Below, piece by piece: positions 1-7,446 of a DNA stretch of 13,687 bases. Both the position numbers and the translations under genes were made by a program. Numbering within the stretch: position 1 is the stretch's first letter; the number at the start of each line of letters is the position of its first letter. Below the pieces are notes generated by a model. It was given only the letters and a program-made list of their open reading frames with translations, was not told the origin of the DNA and did not search any database. This DNA comes from Acidobacteriota bacterium. GTDB lineage: Bacteria; Acidobacteriota; Vicinamibacteria; Vicinamibacterales; 2-12-FULL-66-21. The stretch spans positions 1 through 13,687 of the forward strand of contig JAIVJE010000296.1 of NCBI GenBank assembly GCA_020200195.1, read 5' to 3'.

Positions 1-175
1 ACTGCGGATCGACAGCAGTCGGTTCGACTGGACCGAGCACGCAGCCGGTGCGGAGACGGTCGCCGAGCGGTACGAGGACACGCGCGCCGACGGCCGGGAA
101 ATCGACATCGTCGGGCAGGGAGTACGTCAATGCATCGAGGGCGGGGACGGGCACGGCGACGCGGACGAGGCGCAT
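1..175 (-). CDS. priA: Primosomal protein N' (PriA), N-terminal fragment cut by window edge
   Basis: Only the first 58 codons are present; the gene runs off the left edge of the window. The reading begins with ATG at 175 and gives a protein starting MRLVRVAVPVPALDALTYSL, followed by a stretch with GARVLVPLGDR and TGCVLG. This matches the N-terminal 3'-DNA-end-binding domain of PriA, the superfamily 2 helicase that reloads the replisome at stalled forks. The helicase and zinc-binding parts would lie outside the window. The start lies 4 bases after the stop of the uracil-DNA glycosylase gene, with an AGG about 4 bases before the ATG, so it is almost certainly the next gene of the same operon. 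PriA next to CoaBC, omega and guanylate kinase genes is a familiar bacterial neighbourhood, which supports the call. The identification rests on a short region, so confidence is good but not complete. Confidence 0.85.
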   Translation of the reverse strand, partial: MRLVRVAVPVPALDALTYSLPDDVDFPAVGARVLVPLGDRLRTGCVLGPVEPTAVDPQ

Positions 176-179
176 GCGC

Positions 180-923
180 CTAGTCCGCGGATTCCTGCAG
201 GAGGCCGCGAACCTTCTTCATGTCCTCCCACACGTCGCGCTTGCGCTCGGGGCTCCTCAGCAGAAACGCCGGGTGAAACGTGGGAATCAGCTTGGCGCCG
301 CGGTACTCGAAGATACGGCCGCGCAACCGCGAGATCGGATCCTGGGTCTTCAGGAGGGTCTTGGCCGCAAACGTCCCAAGCGCGACGATCACCTTCGGCT
401 GTATCGCGTCGATCTGGCGAAACAGAAACGGTTCGCATTTCTCGACCTCGCTCGGCTCAGGATTGCGATTGCCGGGCGGGCGGCACTTGATGACGTTCGC
501 GATGTAGACATCATCGCGGCTGAGCCCGATTGCCTCGATGATCCTGGTGAGGAGCTGGCCGGCGCGGCCGACGAACGGGATACCCTGCACGTCTTCGTCG
601 CCGCCCGGCGCCTCTCCCACGAACATCAGGTTCGCGGACGGGTTTCCGACACCGAACACGATCTGCTTCCGTCCCATCGCATGGAGCTGGCAGCGCGTGC
701 AGTCCCCGATGTCTTCGCGAGTCGCGCGGAGCAGCTCGGCGGCCGACCGCATCACCCGCACAGGGACCGGGACCGCGTCGTCCGGCACGACAGGATCGGT
801 AGGGTCCCCGGGCGGCGATAGGGTCGGTCCAACACGGCGCCGCCACGCGGGATCGCGGCTGATGCCGGTGACGCCCAGTTCCTGGTAGAACTTCAGGTGT
901 TCTGTGAGTTGATTCTTGTCCAA
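180..923 (-). CDS. Family 4 uracil-DNA glycosylase (iron-sulfur type)
   Basis: Removes uracil from DNA as the first step of base excision repair. Taking TTG at 923 as the start gives 247 residues. The glycosylase motif GEAPGGDED (about residues 103-111) with GIPFVGRAG (114-122), and the late motif HPAFLLR (217-223), are those of family 4 enzymes. Four cysteines, in CTRC (75 and 78), KC (147) and KC (163), are placed as the usual 4Fe-4S ligands. The N-terminal part, with FYQELGVTGISRDPAWRRR, is a roughly 55-residue extension ahead of the core. The start is uncertain: the frame is open to a TTG at 944, but that codon sits inside a GTGCCA-type intergenic repeat, and an internal ATG at 752 would keep all motifs but lose the extension. 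No convincing ribosome binding site is visible for any of these. It lies 4 bases before priA and downstream of coaBC. Confidence 0.93.
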   Translation of the reverse strand: MDKNQLTEHLKFYQELGVTGISRDPAWRRRVGPTLSPPGDPTDPVVPDDAVPVPVRVMRSAAELLRATREDIGDCTRCQLHAMGRKQIVFGVGNPSANLMFVGEAPGGDEDVQGIPFVGRAGQLLTRIIEAIGLSRDDVYIANVIKCRPPGNRNPEPSEVEKCEPFLFRQIDAIQPKVIVALGTFAAKTLLKTQDPISRLRGRIFEYRGAKLIPTFHPAFLLRSPERKRDVWEDMKKVRGLLQESAD

Positions 924-934
924 TGGGCTGGGCC

Positions 935-976
935 AAAGTGCCAAGGTGCCAAGCTAACCTGCCAAAGTGCAAGGTT
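935..976. repeat. GTGCCAA-rich short intergenic repeat between coaBC and the uracil-DNA glycosylase gene
   Basis: The gap holds AAAGTGCCAA (935-944) followed directly by AAGGTGCCAA (943-952), then a third degenerate unit, CCAAAGTGCAAGG (962-974). AACCT (956-960) and AGGTT (972-976) can pair, with GC/GC continuing the stem, giving a small imperfect hairpin. There is no run of T after it on the minus strand, so it does not look like an intrinsic terminator. A related GGTGCCA-rich stretch occurs near 13073-13112. It is probably a dispersed, non-coding repeat. It also makes the long TTG start of the downstream glycosylase suspect. Confidence 0.6.
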
Positions 977-992
977 CTACGTGCAGCCAAAT

Positions 993-2204
993 TTAGCGCC
1001 GGTCGCGCGCCAGATTCAGTAAGCGTTCTGCGCGGTCGAGGACGATGCTGGCGAGGGCGGTTTTTGGGCCGAGTGGGAAGGGCTCGTCACCGTTCGCGTC
1101 CACGAGCGTCGCGGCGTTGAGATCTGAATCGAACCCCGCGTCACGTCTCGAGATGTCGTTGGCGACGATGAGATCGACTCCCTTGCGCTTCAGTTTTTCG
1201 CGCCCTCGAGCTACGGGATCGCCGCTTTCGGCGGCGAATCCGATGAGCACAGGCCGCGGCGCCTGTCCACGCGCGCGGCCCAGGTCCGCCAGTATGTCCG
1301 GCGTTCGAACCAACCTCAGATCCAGCGGGGCCTCCGCCTTCTCGATCTTCCCCTCCGCACCCCCGTCAGCGGGCGTGTAATCGGCCACAGCGGCGGCCAT
1401 CACGATCACGTCAGCCTGCGCCGCGTGCCGCCCGACAGCGGCGTGCATCTCCGCCGCGCTGCGCACACTGATGACTTCAGCACCACTCGGGGCCGCCAGC
1501 GCAGACGGACCGGATACGAGGATGACGCGCGCGCCCCGACGCGCCGCTTCCGCAGCGATGGCGTACCCCATCCGTCCGCTCGAGCGGTTACCGATGTATC
1601 GCACGGCGTCGATGTCTTCGTAGGTCGGGCCCGCCGTGACGACAACGAGCCGGCCGAGCAACGACCCGCGCGGTTCGAGGACACGAACCGCGGCCTCGAC
1701 GATCGCTTCGGGGTCGGCGAGGCGGCCCTTCCCTATCCACCCGCACGCCAGGTAGCCATCCCCTGGCTCGACGAAGCGCACGCCACGCGCGCCGAGCGTC
1801 GTCAGATTTCGGCGCACGGCCTCGTGCTCGAGCATGTTCGTATTCATGGCGGGCGCGATGAGCACGGGGGCGCGCGTTGCCAGGTACAGCGAGGTCAGGA
1901 AATCGTCGGCGATACCGTTGGCAAACTTGCCGATGATGTTCGCGGTGGCGGGCGCGACCACCAGCAGCGCCGCATCCGTCGCAAGAGAGATGTGCTCGAT
2001 GTCCGCATTGGCGCCGCGGGCGTATTGATCCGTGATCACCGGCCGCCGTGTAATCGCCTCGAACGTGACCTCTCCGACGAAGCGACGCGCCGAGCGCGTC
2101 ATGATCGCCGCCACTTCGTGGCCGTGCTTCTGCAGGCCTCTCACGACCTCGACGGCTTTGTAAGCGCCGATTCCGCCGGACACACCCAACGCTACGAGCG
2201 CCAT
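993..2204 (-). CDS. coaBC: Bifunctional phosphopantothenoylcysteine decarboxylase / phosphopantothenate-cysteine ligase
   Basis: Catalyses two consecutive steps of coenzyme A synthesis: CoaB joins cysteine to 4'-phosphopantothenate and CoaC decarboxylates the product. The protein has 403 residues, normal for the fused enzyme. The N-terminal flavoprotein domain opens with LGVSGGIGAYKA and carries His71 (IEHIS), the PAMN motif (118-121) and Cys154 in LACG-IGKGRL, the usual decarboxylase residues. The C-terminal ligase domain has TAGPTYEDID (190-199), GNRSSGRMG (205-213), the KIEK segment (286-289) and VANDIS. The frame stays open upstream to 2375, but that extension is only the antisense-like shadow of rpoZ. 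The ATG at 2204 is preceded by GAGG at 2210-2213 with 5-base spacing and begins at the conserved MALVALGVSGGI. That binding site overlaps the rpoZ stop codon (TGAGG), so the two genes are tightly coupled. Confidence 0.97.
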   Translation of the reverse strand: MALVALGVSGGIGAYKAVEVVRGLQKHGHEVAAIMTRSARRFVGEVTFEAITRRPVITDQYARGANADIEHISLATDAALLVVAPATANIIGKFANGIADDFLTSLYLATRAPVLIAPAMNTNMLEHEAVRRNLTTLGARGVRFVEPGDGYLACGWIGKGRLADPEAIVEAAVRVLEPRGSLLGRLVVVTAGPTYEDIDAVRYIGNRSSGRMGYAIAAEAARRGARVILVSGPSALAAPSGAEVISVRSAAEMHAAVGRHAAQADVIVMAAAVADYTPADGGAEGKIEKAEAPLDLRLVRTPDILADLGRARGQAPRPVLIGFAAESGDPVARGREKLKRKGVDLIVANDISRRDAGFDSDLNAATLVDANGDEPFPLGPKTALASIVLDRAERLLNLARDRR

Positions 2205-2211
2205 GTCTGCC

Positions 2212-2406
2212 TCAAATCCGCCCGGCGTCAGCGTCCTCGTGGTCGGTGCGGAGGACCTTGCCCTCGCGCACTTCCTTCTGCGCGAGCCGCACAGCCTTCT
2301 CCGTTCCCGTGGTCCTCGGCGTGCAGCCAGCGAGCAGCTGTCGGGCTCGCGCGCCCGCAACGACCACGAATTCAAATCTTCCAGGGACTGCGGTTCGGTC
2401 TGTCAC
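2212..2406 (-). CDS. rpoZ: DNA-directed RNA polymerase omega subunit
   Basis: A 64-residue protein that binds the beta' subunit and helps RNA polymerase assemble. After a GTG start at 2406 it reads MTDRTAVPGRFEFVVVAGAR and then RARQLLAGCTPR, the conserved omega core (an RFEFVVLA-like start followed by a RAKQLL-GC-like helix). LAQKEVREGKV (41-51) matches the usual C-terminal helix. The start is chosen because it immediately precedes the conserved region and because the GTG overlaps the TGA of gmk as GTGA, a 4-base overlap typical of coupled translation. A longer open frame exists upstream, but it runs antisense-style through gmk and has no omega similarity. The gmk-rpoZ-coaBC order is common in bacteria. 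This small gene is easily missed or over-extended by automatic calling. Confidence 0.93.
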   Translation of the reverse strand: MTDRTAVPGRFEFVVVAGARARQLLAGCTPRTTGTEKAVRLAQKEVREGKVLRTDHEDADAGRI

Positions 2407-3056
2407 TGCGTTTCCTCTCGTAAGAACGTATCGACGATGTATTCCGTGATCACCCGCACGGATCGAAGTCGGGCGCGTTCGGCCAGGACGATTGCGCGGA
2501 GCCGATCCACGCACGCCTCGAGCTCGTCGTTGACGACAACGTAGTCGTATTCGGTGACGGCGGCGACCTCCGCGCGCGCGGTACGCAGTCGGTGTTGCAT
2601 CGCCGCTTCCGTGTCCTGGCTCCTGCCTCGCAGCCGGTGTTCGAGGACGGCAAACGACGGCGGCATGACGAACACGCCAACCATGTCCGGACACCGGCGC
2701 CGCACCTGGCGTGCTCCCTCTACGTCGATCACGAGTACCAGGTCCCGCCCGGCGGCAAGGTCGCGCTCGGCGTCCGCCGCGCTCGTGCCATAGAGGTTGC
2801 CGAAGACGTCCGCCCACTCGAGAAAGGCGTCCGCCGCGATCATCTCTTCGAAGCGCTCGCGTGTAATGAAATTATAGTCCACCCCGTCCGATTCCCCCGC
2901 GCGCGCGGGGCGGGATGTATAGGAGCGGGACACCGCCAGGCTGGGGACGACGTGCGCGAGACGCTCGACGACGGTGGTCTTGCCGGTGCCCGAGGGGGCC
3001 GACACCACGAAGAGCAGTCCACGCCGGTCCGGCCACAGGGCCACGTCACTCGACAT
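2403..3056 (-). CDS. gmk: Guanylate kinase
   Basis: Phosphorylates GMP to GDP with ATP, in the cytosol, for guanine nucleotide synthesis. The 217-residue product is of normal length. The P-loop SAPSGTGKTT lies at 19-28, the GMP-binding segment SRSYTSRPARAGESDGVDY at 43-61, the lid with RLRGR-QDTE around 141-150, and EYDYVVVND at 169-177. The ATG at 3056 has AGGTG about 6 bases upstream. The start lies inside the end of the yicC-family gene, an 11-base overlap, and the stop overlaps the rpoZ start by 4 bases. Gmk next to yicC and rpoZ is a classical arrangement, so both context and motifs agree. Confidence 0.97.
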   Translation of the reverse strand: MSSDVALWPDRRGLLFVVSAPSGTGKTTVVERLAHVVPSLAVSRSYTSRPARAGESDGVDYNFITRERFEEMIAADAFLEWADVFGNLYGTSAADAERDLAAGRDLVLVIDVEGARQVRRRCPDMVGVFVMPPSFAVLEHRLRGRSQDTEAAMQHRLRTARAEVAAVTEYDYVVVNDELEACVDRLRAIVLAERARLRSVRVITEYIVDTFLREETQ

Positions 3057-3945
3057 TCTGCACCTGCTCGCGCATCTTCTCGAGCTCCGCCTTCAGCGAC
3101 ACGATCAGCTCGGACACGCCAGGACCTTCGGCCTTGGACCCCGCTGTGTTCACTTCGCGGTTCATTTCCTGGAGCAGAAAATCGAGCTTGCGTCCGCAGG
3201 GTTCGGACGAATCCGAGAGTGCCTGCCAATGGTCGAGGTGCCCTCGAAACCGCACGACTTCCTCGGTGATGTCCGAGCGTCCGGCGAATCTGGCGATTTC
3301 CTGGGCGACCAACGTTTCGTCCACGAAGCCGTCAGCTTTCAGCTCCCGCACCCGTTCGAGCAGGCGCCCCTGCAGCCCGCTGATGCCGTCGCGTGCAGCT
3401 TCCGCAACACGCTCGAACAGATCACCTAGCAACACGCGCCGCGAGTCCAGCTCCGTCCTCAGATAGCTGCCTTCACGGGTCCGCATCGCATCGAGCTCGT
3501 CGAACGCCGCGCCGACGGCCTCTTCGACGCGCGCTGTCAGACGCGCCAATTGGTCGTCCGACGTCTCCGACCCTTCGGAACGCTCCCGGATCACGATGGC
3601 CTGCGGAAACCTCAGCAGATCACCGGGTGTCAACGCTCCGCTGACGTGACCGCGTTCGCGTGCGCGCTCGAGCGCGGCCCCCAGCGCATCGAGGAAGGCT
3701 TCGTTGAGCTCGACCTCCGGCGCGGGAGCGCGGCGCGGCTGCACGGCGACGCTGAGCTCCACACGGCCGCGTGAGACGTGTTTCTGTGCGAGCGCTCGTA
3801 TGCGGCTTTCAGCGGCAGCAAGTGATGGCGGGATTCGGAGCTGCAGATCGAGAAACCTGTGATTCACCGCGCGGATGGTGACGCTGACGGTCGCCGCCTC
3901 GTCATCTTTTGTCAGGGAGGCGAACCCCGTCATGCTCTTGATCAT
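3046..3945 (-). CDS. YicC/YloC-family protein (putative endoribonuclease)
   Basis: A 299-residue YicC-family protein. It begins MIKSMTGFAS with AVNHRFLDL (26-34), the signature of the YicC-like N-terminal domain. It ends with the DUF1732-type C-terminal region: FRGHLDHW (233-240), GRKLDFLLQEMNRE (251-264), NTAGSKA and a final MREQVQNVE. In Escherichia coli the YicC protein has been described as an endoribonuclease acting on small RNA; whether this homologue does the same cannot be seen from sequence. The region between the domains is rich in charged residues and probably helical. The ATG at 3945 overlaps the msbA stop as ATGA, and the stop lies 11 bases inside gmk, so it is embedded in the operon. 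Function assignment is from family only. Confidence 0.93.
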   Translation of the reverse strand: MIKSMTGFASLTKDDEAATVSVTIRAVNHRFLDLQLRIPPSLAAAESRIRALAQKHVSRGRVELSVAVQPRRAPAPEVELNEAFLDALGAALERARERGHVSGALTPGDLLRFPQAIVIRERSEGSETSDDQLARLTARVEEAVGAAFDELDAMRTREGSYLRTELDSRRVLLGDLFERVAEAARDGISGLQGRLLERVRELKADGFVDETLVAQEIARFAGRSDITEEVVRFRGHLDHWQALSDSSEPCGRKLDFLLQEMNREVNTAGSKAEGPGVSELIVSLKAELEKMREQVQNVE

Positions 3946-5732
3946 GCCGACGGCCCCGTCTTGACGACCCCCCGTTCGAACGCCGACTCGACCGGGTGCT
4001 CGGGTTCCCGGTCGAACAGCTGCAGATCGTAGAGCTTCGCGTAGACGCCCCCGGGTCGTGCCAGCAGCTCGTCATGACGGCCGATCTCGACGACGCGCCC
4101 CCGATCGAGTGCCACGATCGAATCGGCACGGCGCACTGTTGACAGCCGGTGGGCGATCACGAAAGCCGTGCGGTTCCGCATCAGATTCGCGAGCGCCTCC
4201 TGCACGAGCTGCTCGGACTGCGAGTCGAGCGACGAAGTCGCTTCATCCAGGATCAGGACGGGAGAGTTCTTCAAGAGAGCGCGCGCGATGGCCAGTCGCT
4301 GCCGCTGCCCACCCGACAGTCTCTGTCCGCGCTCGCCGATGCGCGTGGCATACCCTTCCGGCAGCGTGACGATGAACTCGTGAGCGTGTGCCGTGTTGGC
4401 GGCCGCCTCGATCTCTGACTGAGACGCACCAGGCGATCCGTAGGCGATGTTGTTCGCGATCGTATCGTCGAACAACACCGTCTCCTGCGTGACAATGCCA
4501 ATCTGCGCCCGCAGCGATCTGAGCGTAACGTCACGGATGTCCACGCCGTCGATCAGAATGGCCCCGCCGGTCACGTCGTAGAACCGCGGGATGAGATTGA
4601 CGAGCGTGGTCTTTCCGGCGCCGCTGAGGCCCACCAGCGCGACGACCTGCCCGGCGCGCACCGGGAAGGACACGTCGCGCAGGATGTACTTGGCGCCGCC
4701 GTCTTCATAGGCAAACGAGACGCCGCGGAACTCGATGCCGTGGCGGAGCGGCGAAAGCGGCTGTGCCCCCGGCCGCTCCATGACTTCCGACTGGGTATCG
4801 AGAATCTCGAAGATGCGCTCGGACGCCGCCATCGCCTGCTGAAGGTTGGTGTTCACGCGGCTCAGCTTCTTGATGGGCGTGTACATCATGAATGCCGCAA
4901 AAATGAATCCCGTGAACTCCCCCTGCGTGAGAACGCCCGACGCGATCCGCTGGCTTCCGTACCAAATGAGTCCGACAATCGCGACGCCCCCGAGCAGCTC
5001 CATGATCGGCGGCAGCAGCGACAGCGTGCTCGTCACCTTCAGGTTGGTGCGATACAACCGGTGCGACGCGGCGTCGAAACGTGCGGCTTCGTGCGCCTCG
5101 GCGCTGAACGCCTTGACGATCCGGTGACCGGTGAACGCCTCGACCGTGATGTGCGACAGCCGCTCCAGTTCTTCCTGACTGCGCCGCGTCGATCGACGGA
5201 CTCTCTGGCCGAGCCGAATCAACGGGTAGACCACGATAGGAGCGCTCGTCAGGCAGACCAGCGCGAGCCGGTAATCGCGGTAGAACATCAAGCCTGCGAA
5301 CCCGACGAGCGCGAGCCCCTCGCGCAGCAGGTCACCGACAGTCTCCGACACCGCCTGTTGCACCTGATTGACGTCGTTGGTGATCCGAGACATCAACTGG
5401 CCGCTGGTGCGGCGCCCGAAGAAGCCGGCAGACTGATCGAGGATGTGCCGGAACAGCTGATTGCGGATGTCCCGGACCACGCGTTGCCCGATGTCGGTCA
5501 TCAGGTACGCGGAGAAATAGGCGCCGAGCCCCTTGAGCAAGTACGCCCCGATGACCGCCCAGGCCCAATATGGCAGGCTGTCGGCGCCGGGCAGGACCCG
5601 GTCGATGATCGGCGTGATGAGGTAAGCGACCCCCGCGGAGGCGGCGGCATAAATCAGCATGGCCGCGATCGCCGCGGCCAGCCGCCCGCGATACGGACGG
5701 GAATACCCGAACAGGCGAGGGAGTGGATTCAC
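3942..5732 (-). CDS. msbA: MsbA-type ABC exporter (half-transporter: membrane domain plus ATPase)
   Basis: A 596-residue type IV ABC half-transporter that would dimerise in the inner membrane; MsbA homologues flip lipid A-core from the inner to the outer leaflet. Hydrophobic stretches near 18-42, 55-75, 137-151, 156-172, 244-258 and 272-286 form the six-helix membrane domain. The ATPase domain shows Walker A GLSGAGKTT (368-376), Q-loop Gln416, signature LSGGQ (472-476), Walker B VLILDE (492-497) and the switch His528. The start is GTG at 5732, overlapping the preceding glycosyltransferase stop as GTGA. Its place between a family 2 glycosyltransferase and yicC, in an operon headed by ugd and galE, fits envelope glycolipid export. 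Related exporters carry other lipids or peptides, so the MsbA substrate is inferred. The last 20 or so residues are a polar tail. Confidence 0.88.
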   Translation of the reverse strand: MNPLPRLFGYSRPYRGRLAAAIAAMLIYAAASAGVAYLITPIIDRVLPGADSLPYWAWAVIGAYLLKGLGAYFSAYLMTDIGQRVVRDIRNQLFRHILDQSAGFFGRRTSGQLMSRITNDVNQVQQAVSETVGDLLREGLALVGFAGLMFYRDYRLALVCLTSAPIVVYPLIRLGQRVRRSTRRSQEELERLSHITVEAFTGHRIVKAFSAEAHEAARFDAASHRLYRTNLKVTSTLSLLPPIMELLGGVAIVGLIWYGSQRIASGVLTQGEFTGFIFAAFMMYTPIKKLSRVNTNLQQAMAASERIFEILDTQSEVMERPGAQPLSPLRHGIEFRGVSFAYEDGGAKYILRDVSFPVRAGQVVALVGLSGAGKTTLVNLIPRFYDVTGGAILIDGVDIRDVTLRSLRAQIGIVTQETVLFDDTIANNIAYGSPGASQSEIEAAANTAHAHEFIVTLPEGYATRIGERGQRLSGGQRQRLAIARALLKNSPVLILDEATSSLDSQSEQLVQEALANLMRNRTAFVIAHRLSTVRRADSIVALDRGRVVEIGRHDELLARPGGVYAKLYDLQLFDREPEHPVESAFERGVVKTGPSA

Positions 5733-6439
5733 TCAGAGAACCGGTATTTCAGCAGCACCCAGAGCGCGACGACGCCGTCACGCCATGTGATCTTCTTCCC
5801 TTCCTCGTAGCCGCGGCCGTCGTACGTGATCGGCACTTCGTAGACTCGATAGTGGCGCTTGAAAATCTTCGCGGTCATCTCCGGCTCGATGCCGAACCCG
5901 TCCGACTCCAGGGTCATCGACCGGAGAACCTCGGTGCGCATCACCTTGTAACAGGTTTCCATGTCCGTCAACATCGTGTTGTACAGGACGTTGGTGAGGA
6001 GCGTCAGCAATCGGTTGCCGGCGTAGTGGGTGAACAGGAACACGCGGTGCCGGCCGAGGAACCGCGACCCGTACACGACGTCAGCCCGCCCCTGGCAGAT
6101 GAGCTCGATCAGCTCGGGGAACTCCTCGGGCGAGTACTCGAGGTCCGCATCCTGGATGACGACCAGGTCTCCTGATACAGCCTCGAATCCCCGTCTGAGC
6201 GCCGAACCCTTCCCGGCATTCTGAGGCTGGATTATCAGCGTGAACGCCAGCTGCCCTTGGAGCGCCGCCAGGATGTCCCGCGTTCCGTCCTTCGACCCAT
6301 CGTCCACGACGATCAGCTCGATGCGGAGCGGTACGGCGAGGACCCGGCGGATCATCTCCTCGACCGTGTCACGCTCGTTGTAGACCGGCATCACGACCGA
6401 GAGCAGCGGGTCGATCAGCGCGCCGCGCAGCCGCGGCAT
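5729..6439 (-). CDS. Family 2 glycosyltransferase (dolichyl-phosphate mannose synthase-like)
   Basis: A 236-residue GT-A fold transferase. It shows the N-terminal nucleotide-sugar binding strand LLSVVMPVYNE (12-22), VVDDGSKDGT (44-53), QNAGKGSALRRGF (73-85) and the metal-binding QDADLEY (96-102). GSRF at 124-127, TDMETCYK (158-165) and the terminal GKKITWRDG segment are typical of polyprenyl-phosphate sugar synthase-like members. No membrane helices follow the catalytic domain, so it is the short soluble or peripheral type. Such enzymes usually move a sugar from an NDP- or GDP-sugar to a lipid phosphate; the substrate cannot be read here. The ATG at 6439 overlaps the galE stop by 1 base (TGATG), and its stop overlaps the GTG of msbA, so it is coupled to both. 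It may modify the lipid that MsbA exports, but that is inference. Confidence 0.9.
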   Translation of the reverse strand: MPRLRGALIDPLLSVVMPVYNERDTVEEMIRRVLAVPLRIELIVVDDGSKDGTRDILAALQGQLAFTLIIQPQNAGKGSALRRGFEAVSGDLVVIQDADLEYSPEEFPELIELICQGRADVVYGSRFLGRHRVFLFTHYAGNRLLTLLTNVLYNTMLTDMETCYKVMRTEVLRSMTLESDGFGIEPEMTAKIFKRHYRVYEVPITYDGRGYEEGKKITWRDGVVALWVLLKYRFSE

Positions 6440-7446
6440 CAGCGAAGAACCTTGTCCGAGTAGCCGTGCGGATGCGTCTCACGCCAGCGCCAGGCGGTCT
6501 CGACGATCGTCGAGATGTCTTCGAACTGCGGGCGCCACTCCAGGTCGCGTTTGATCCGTGCGCTCGACGCGTAAAGCACGGCGGGGTCTCCCTCGCGTCG
6601 CGGTCCCATGGTGTACGGCACCTTCCGGCCGCTCACGCGCTCGACCGCGTCGATGACGTCGCGCACCGAAGTCGGCTGACCGTTCCCGAGGTTGTAGACG
6701 GAAGAGGGGGCGCCCCGCTCGAGAGCGTCGAGTGCGAGGACATGGGCGGCGGCCAGGTCGGTGACGTGGACGTAGTCGCGAAGACAGGTGCCGTCCGCGG
6801 TGTCGTAGTCGTCGCCGAAGATCTGGAACGACGCACGTCCCAACGCTGCGTCGATGGCGCGCGGGATGACGTGAATCTCCGGGTCGTGATCCTCGCCGAG
6901 CTCGCCATCGGGGTCTGCCCCCGCCGCGTTGAAGTATCGCATCGCAATCGAACGCAGCCCGTAGGCCCGGTCGTAATGCGGCAGTGCACGCTCGATGGCC
7001 AGCTTCGTTTCGCCATATGCGTTAATCGGCTTCGTCGGATGCTGCTCAGTGATTGGCGTCTCCTCCGGGTTGCCGAAGACCGCGGCCGTTGAAGACAACA
7101 CCAGATGCCGTACGTCTCCGGCGAGCATCGCGTCGAACAGCGACAGCGTGCCAGCCACGTTGTTGTGGTAGTAGCGGGCTGGTTCGCGAACGGATTCCCC
7201 GACCGACAGCCAGGCCGCAAAGTGCATGACCGCACCCACGTCGTGCGACCGGAGCACGTCGGTCAGGCGTGCCGTGTCGTGGATGTCTCCTTCGACCACC
7301 GTGCACCCGCCAGAAACGGGCAGACGATGACCGGCGCTGAAGTTGTCGTACACCACCACCTGCCTGCCGCGCTGGCGGAGCGCTTTGACCGCGTGGCTGC
7401 CGATGTAACCGGCTCCACCCGTGACGAGGACCGCAGACCCCATCAT
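6439..7446 (-). CDS. galE: UDP-glucose 4-epimerase
   Basis: Interconverts UDP-glucose and UDP-galactose with bound NAD. The 335-residue length is normal for GalE. The Rossmann motif TGGAGYIGS is at 9-17, VVYDNFSAGH at 31-40, the Ser/Thr of the catalytic set in LSSTAAVFG (117-125), and the YxxxK pair at Tyr144 and Lys148 (AYGETK). RYFNAAGA (170-177) and the C-terminal REGDPAVLYASS (284-295) are typical of GalE rather than other extended short-chain dehydrogenases. The start is ATG at 7446; a second ATG follows at once (7443), and either would serve. The first overlaps the ugd stop as ATGA. It follows ugd in the same operon, so UDP-glucose is the shared precursor and both genes feed polysaccharide synthesis. 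Confidence 0.96.
   Translation of the reverse strand: MMGSAVLVTGGAGYIGSHAVKALRQRGRQVVVYDNFSAGHRLPVSGGCTVVEGDIHDTARLTDVLRSHDVGAVMHFAAWLSVGESVREPARYYHNNVAGTLSLFDAMLAGDVRHLVLSSTAAVFGNPEETPITEQHPTKPINAYGETKLAIERALPHYDRAYGLRSIAMRYFNAAGADPDGELGEDHDPEIHVIPRAIDAALGRASFQIFGDDYDTADGTCLRDYVHVTDLAAAHVLALDALERGAPSSVYNLGNGQPTSVRDVIDAVERVSGRKVPYTMGPRREGDPAVLYASSARIKRDLEWRPQFEDISTIVETAWRWRETHPHGYSDKVLR

Noticed and set aside
48..821. A 257-codon open frame on the plus strand, opposite the uracil-DNA glycosylase gene.
   Set aside because: It is the antisense shadow of a gene with intact iron-sulfur cysteines and glycosylase motifs.
935..976. An intrinsic terminator after coaBC.
   Set aside because: The possible stem is imperfect and no T-run follows on the minus strand, so the repeat explanation is better.
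2205..2375. A 57-residue N-terminal extension of CoaBC.
   Set aside because: This stretch encodes omega in another frame, and the conserved CoaC start with its own Shine-Dalgarno is at 2204.
1425..2423. A 332-codon open frame on the plus strand, opposite coaBC and rpoZ.
   Set aside because: The minus strand has full CoaBC motifs and the omega core; the plus frame shows no domain and no start signal.
4740..5810. A 356-codon open frame on the plus strand, antisense to msbA and its upstream neighbour.
   Set aside because: The opposite strand carries a complete ABC exporter. The antisense product has no recognisable motif, and its Arg, Asp and Gln richness is that of a shadow frame.
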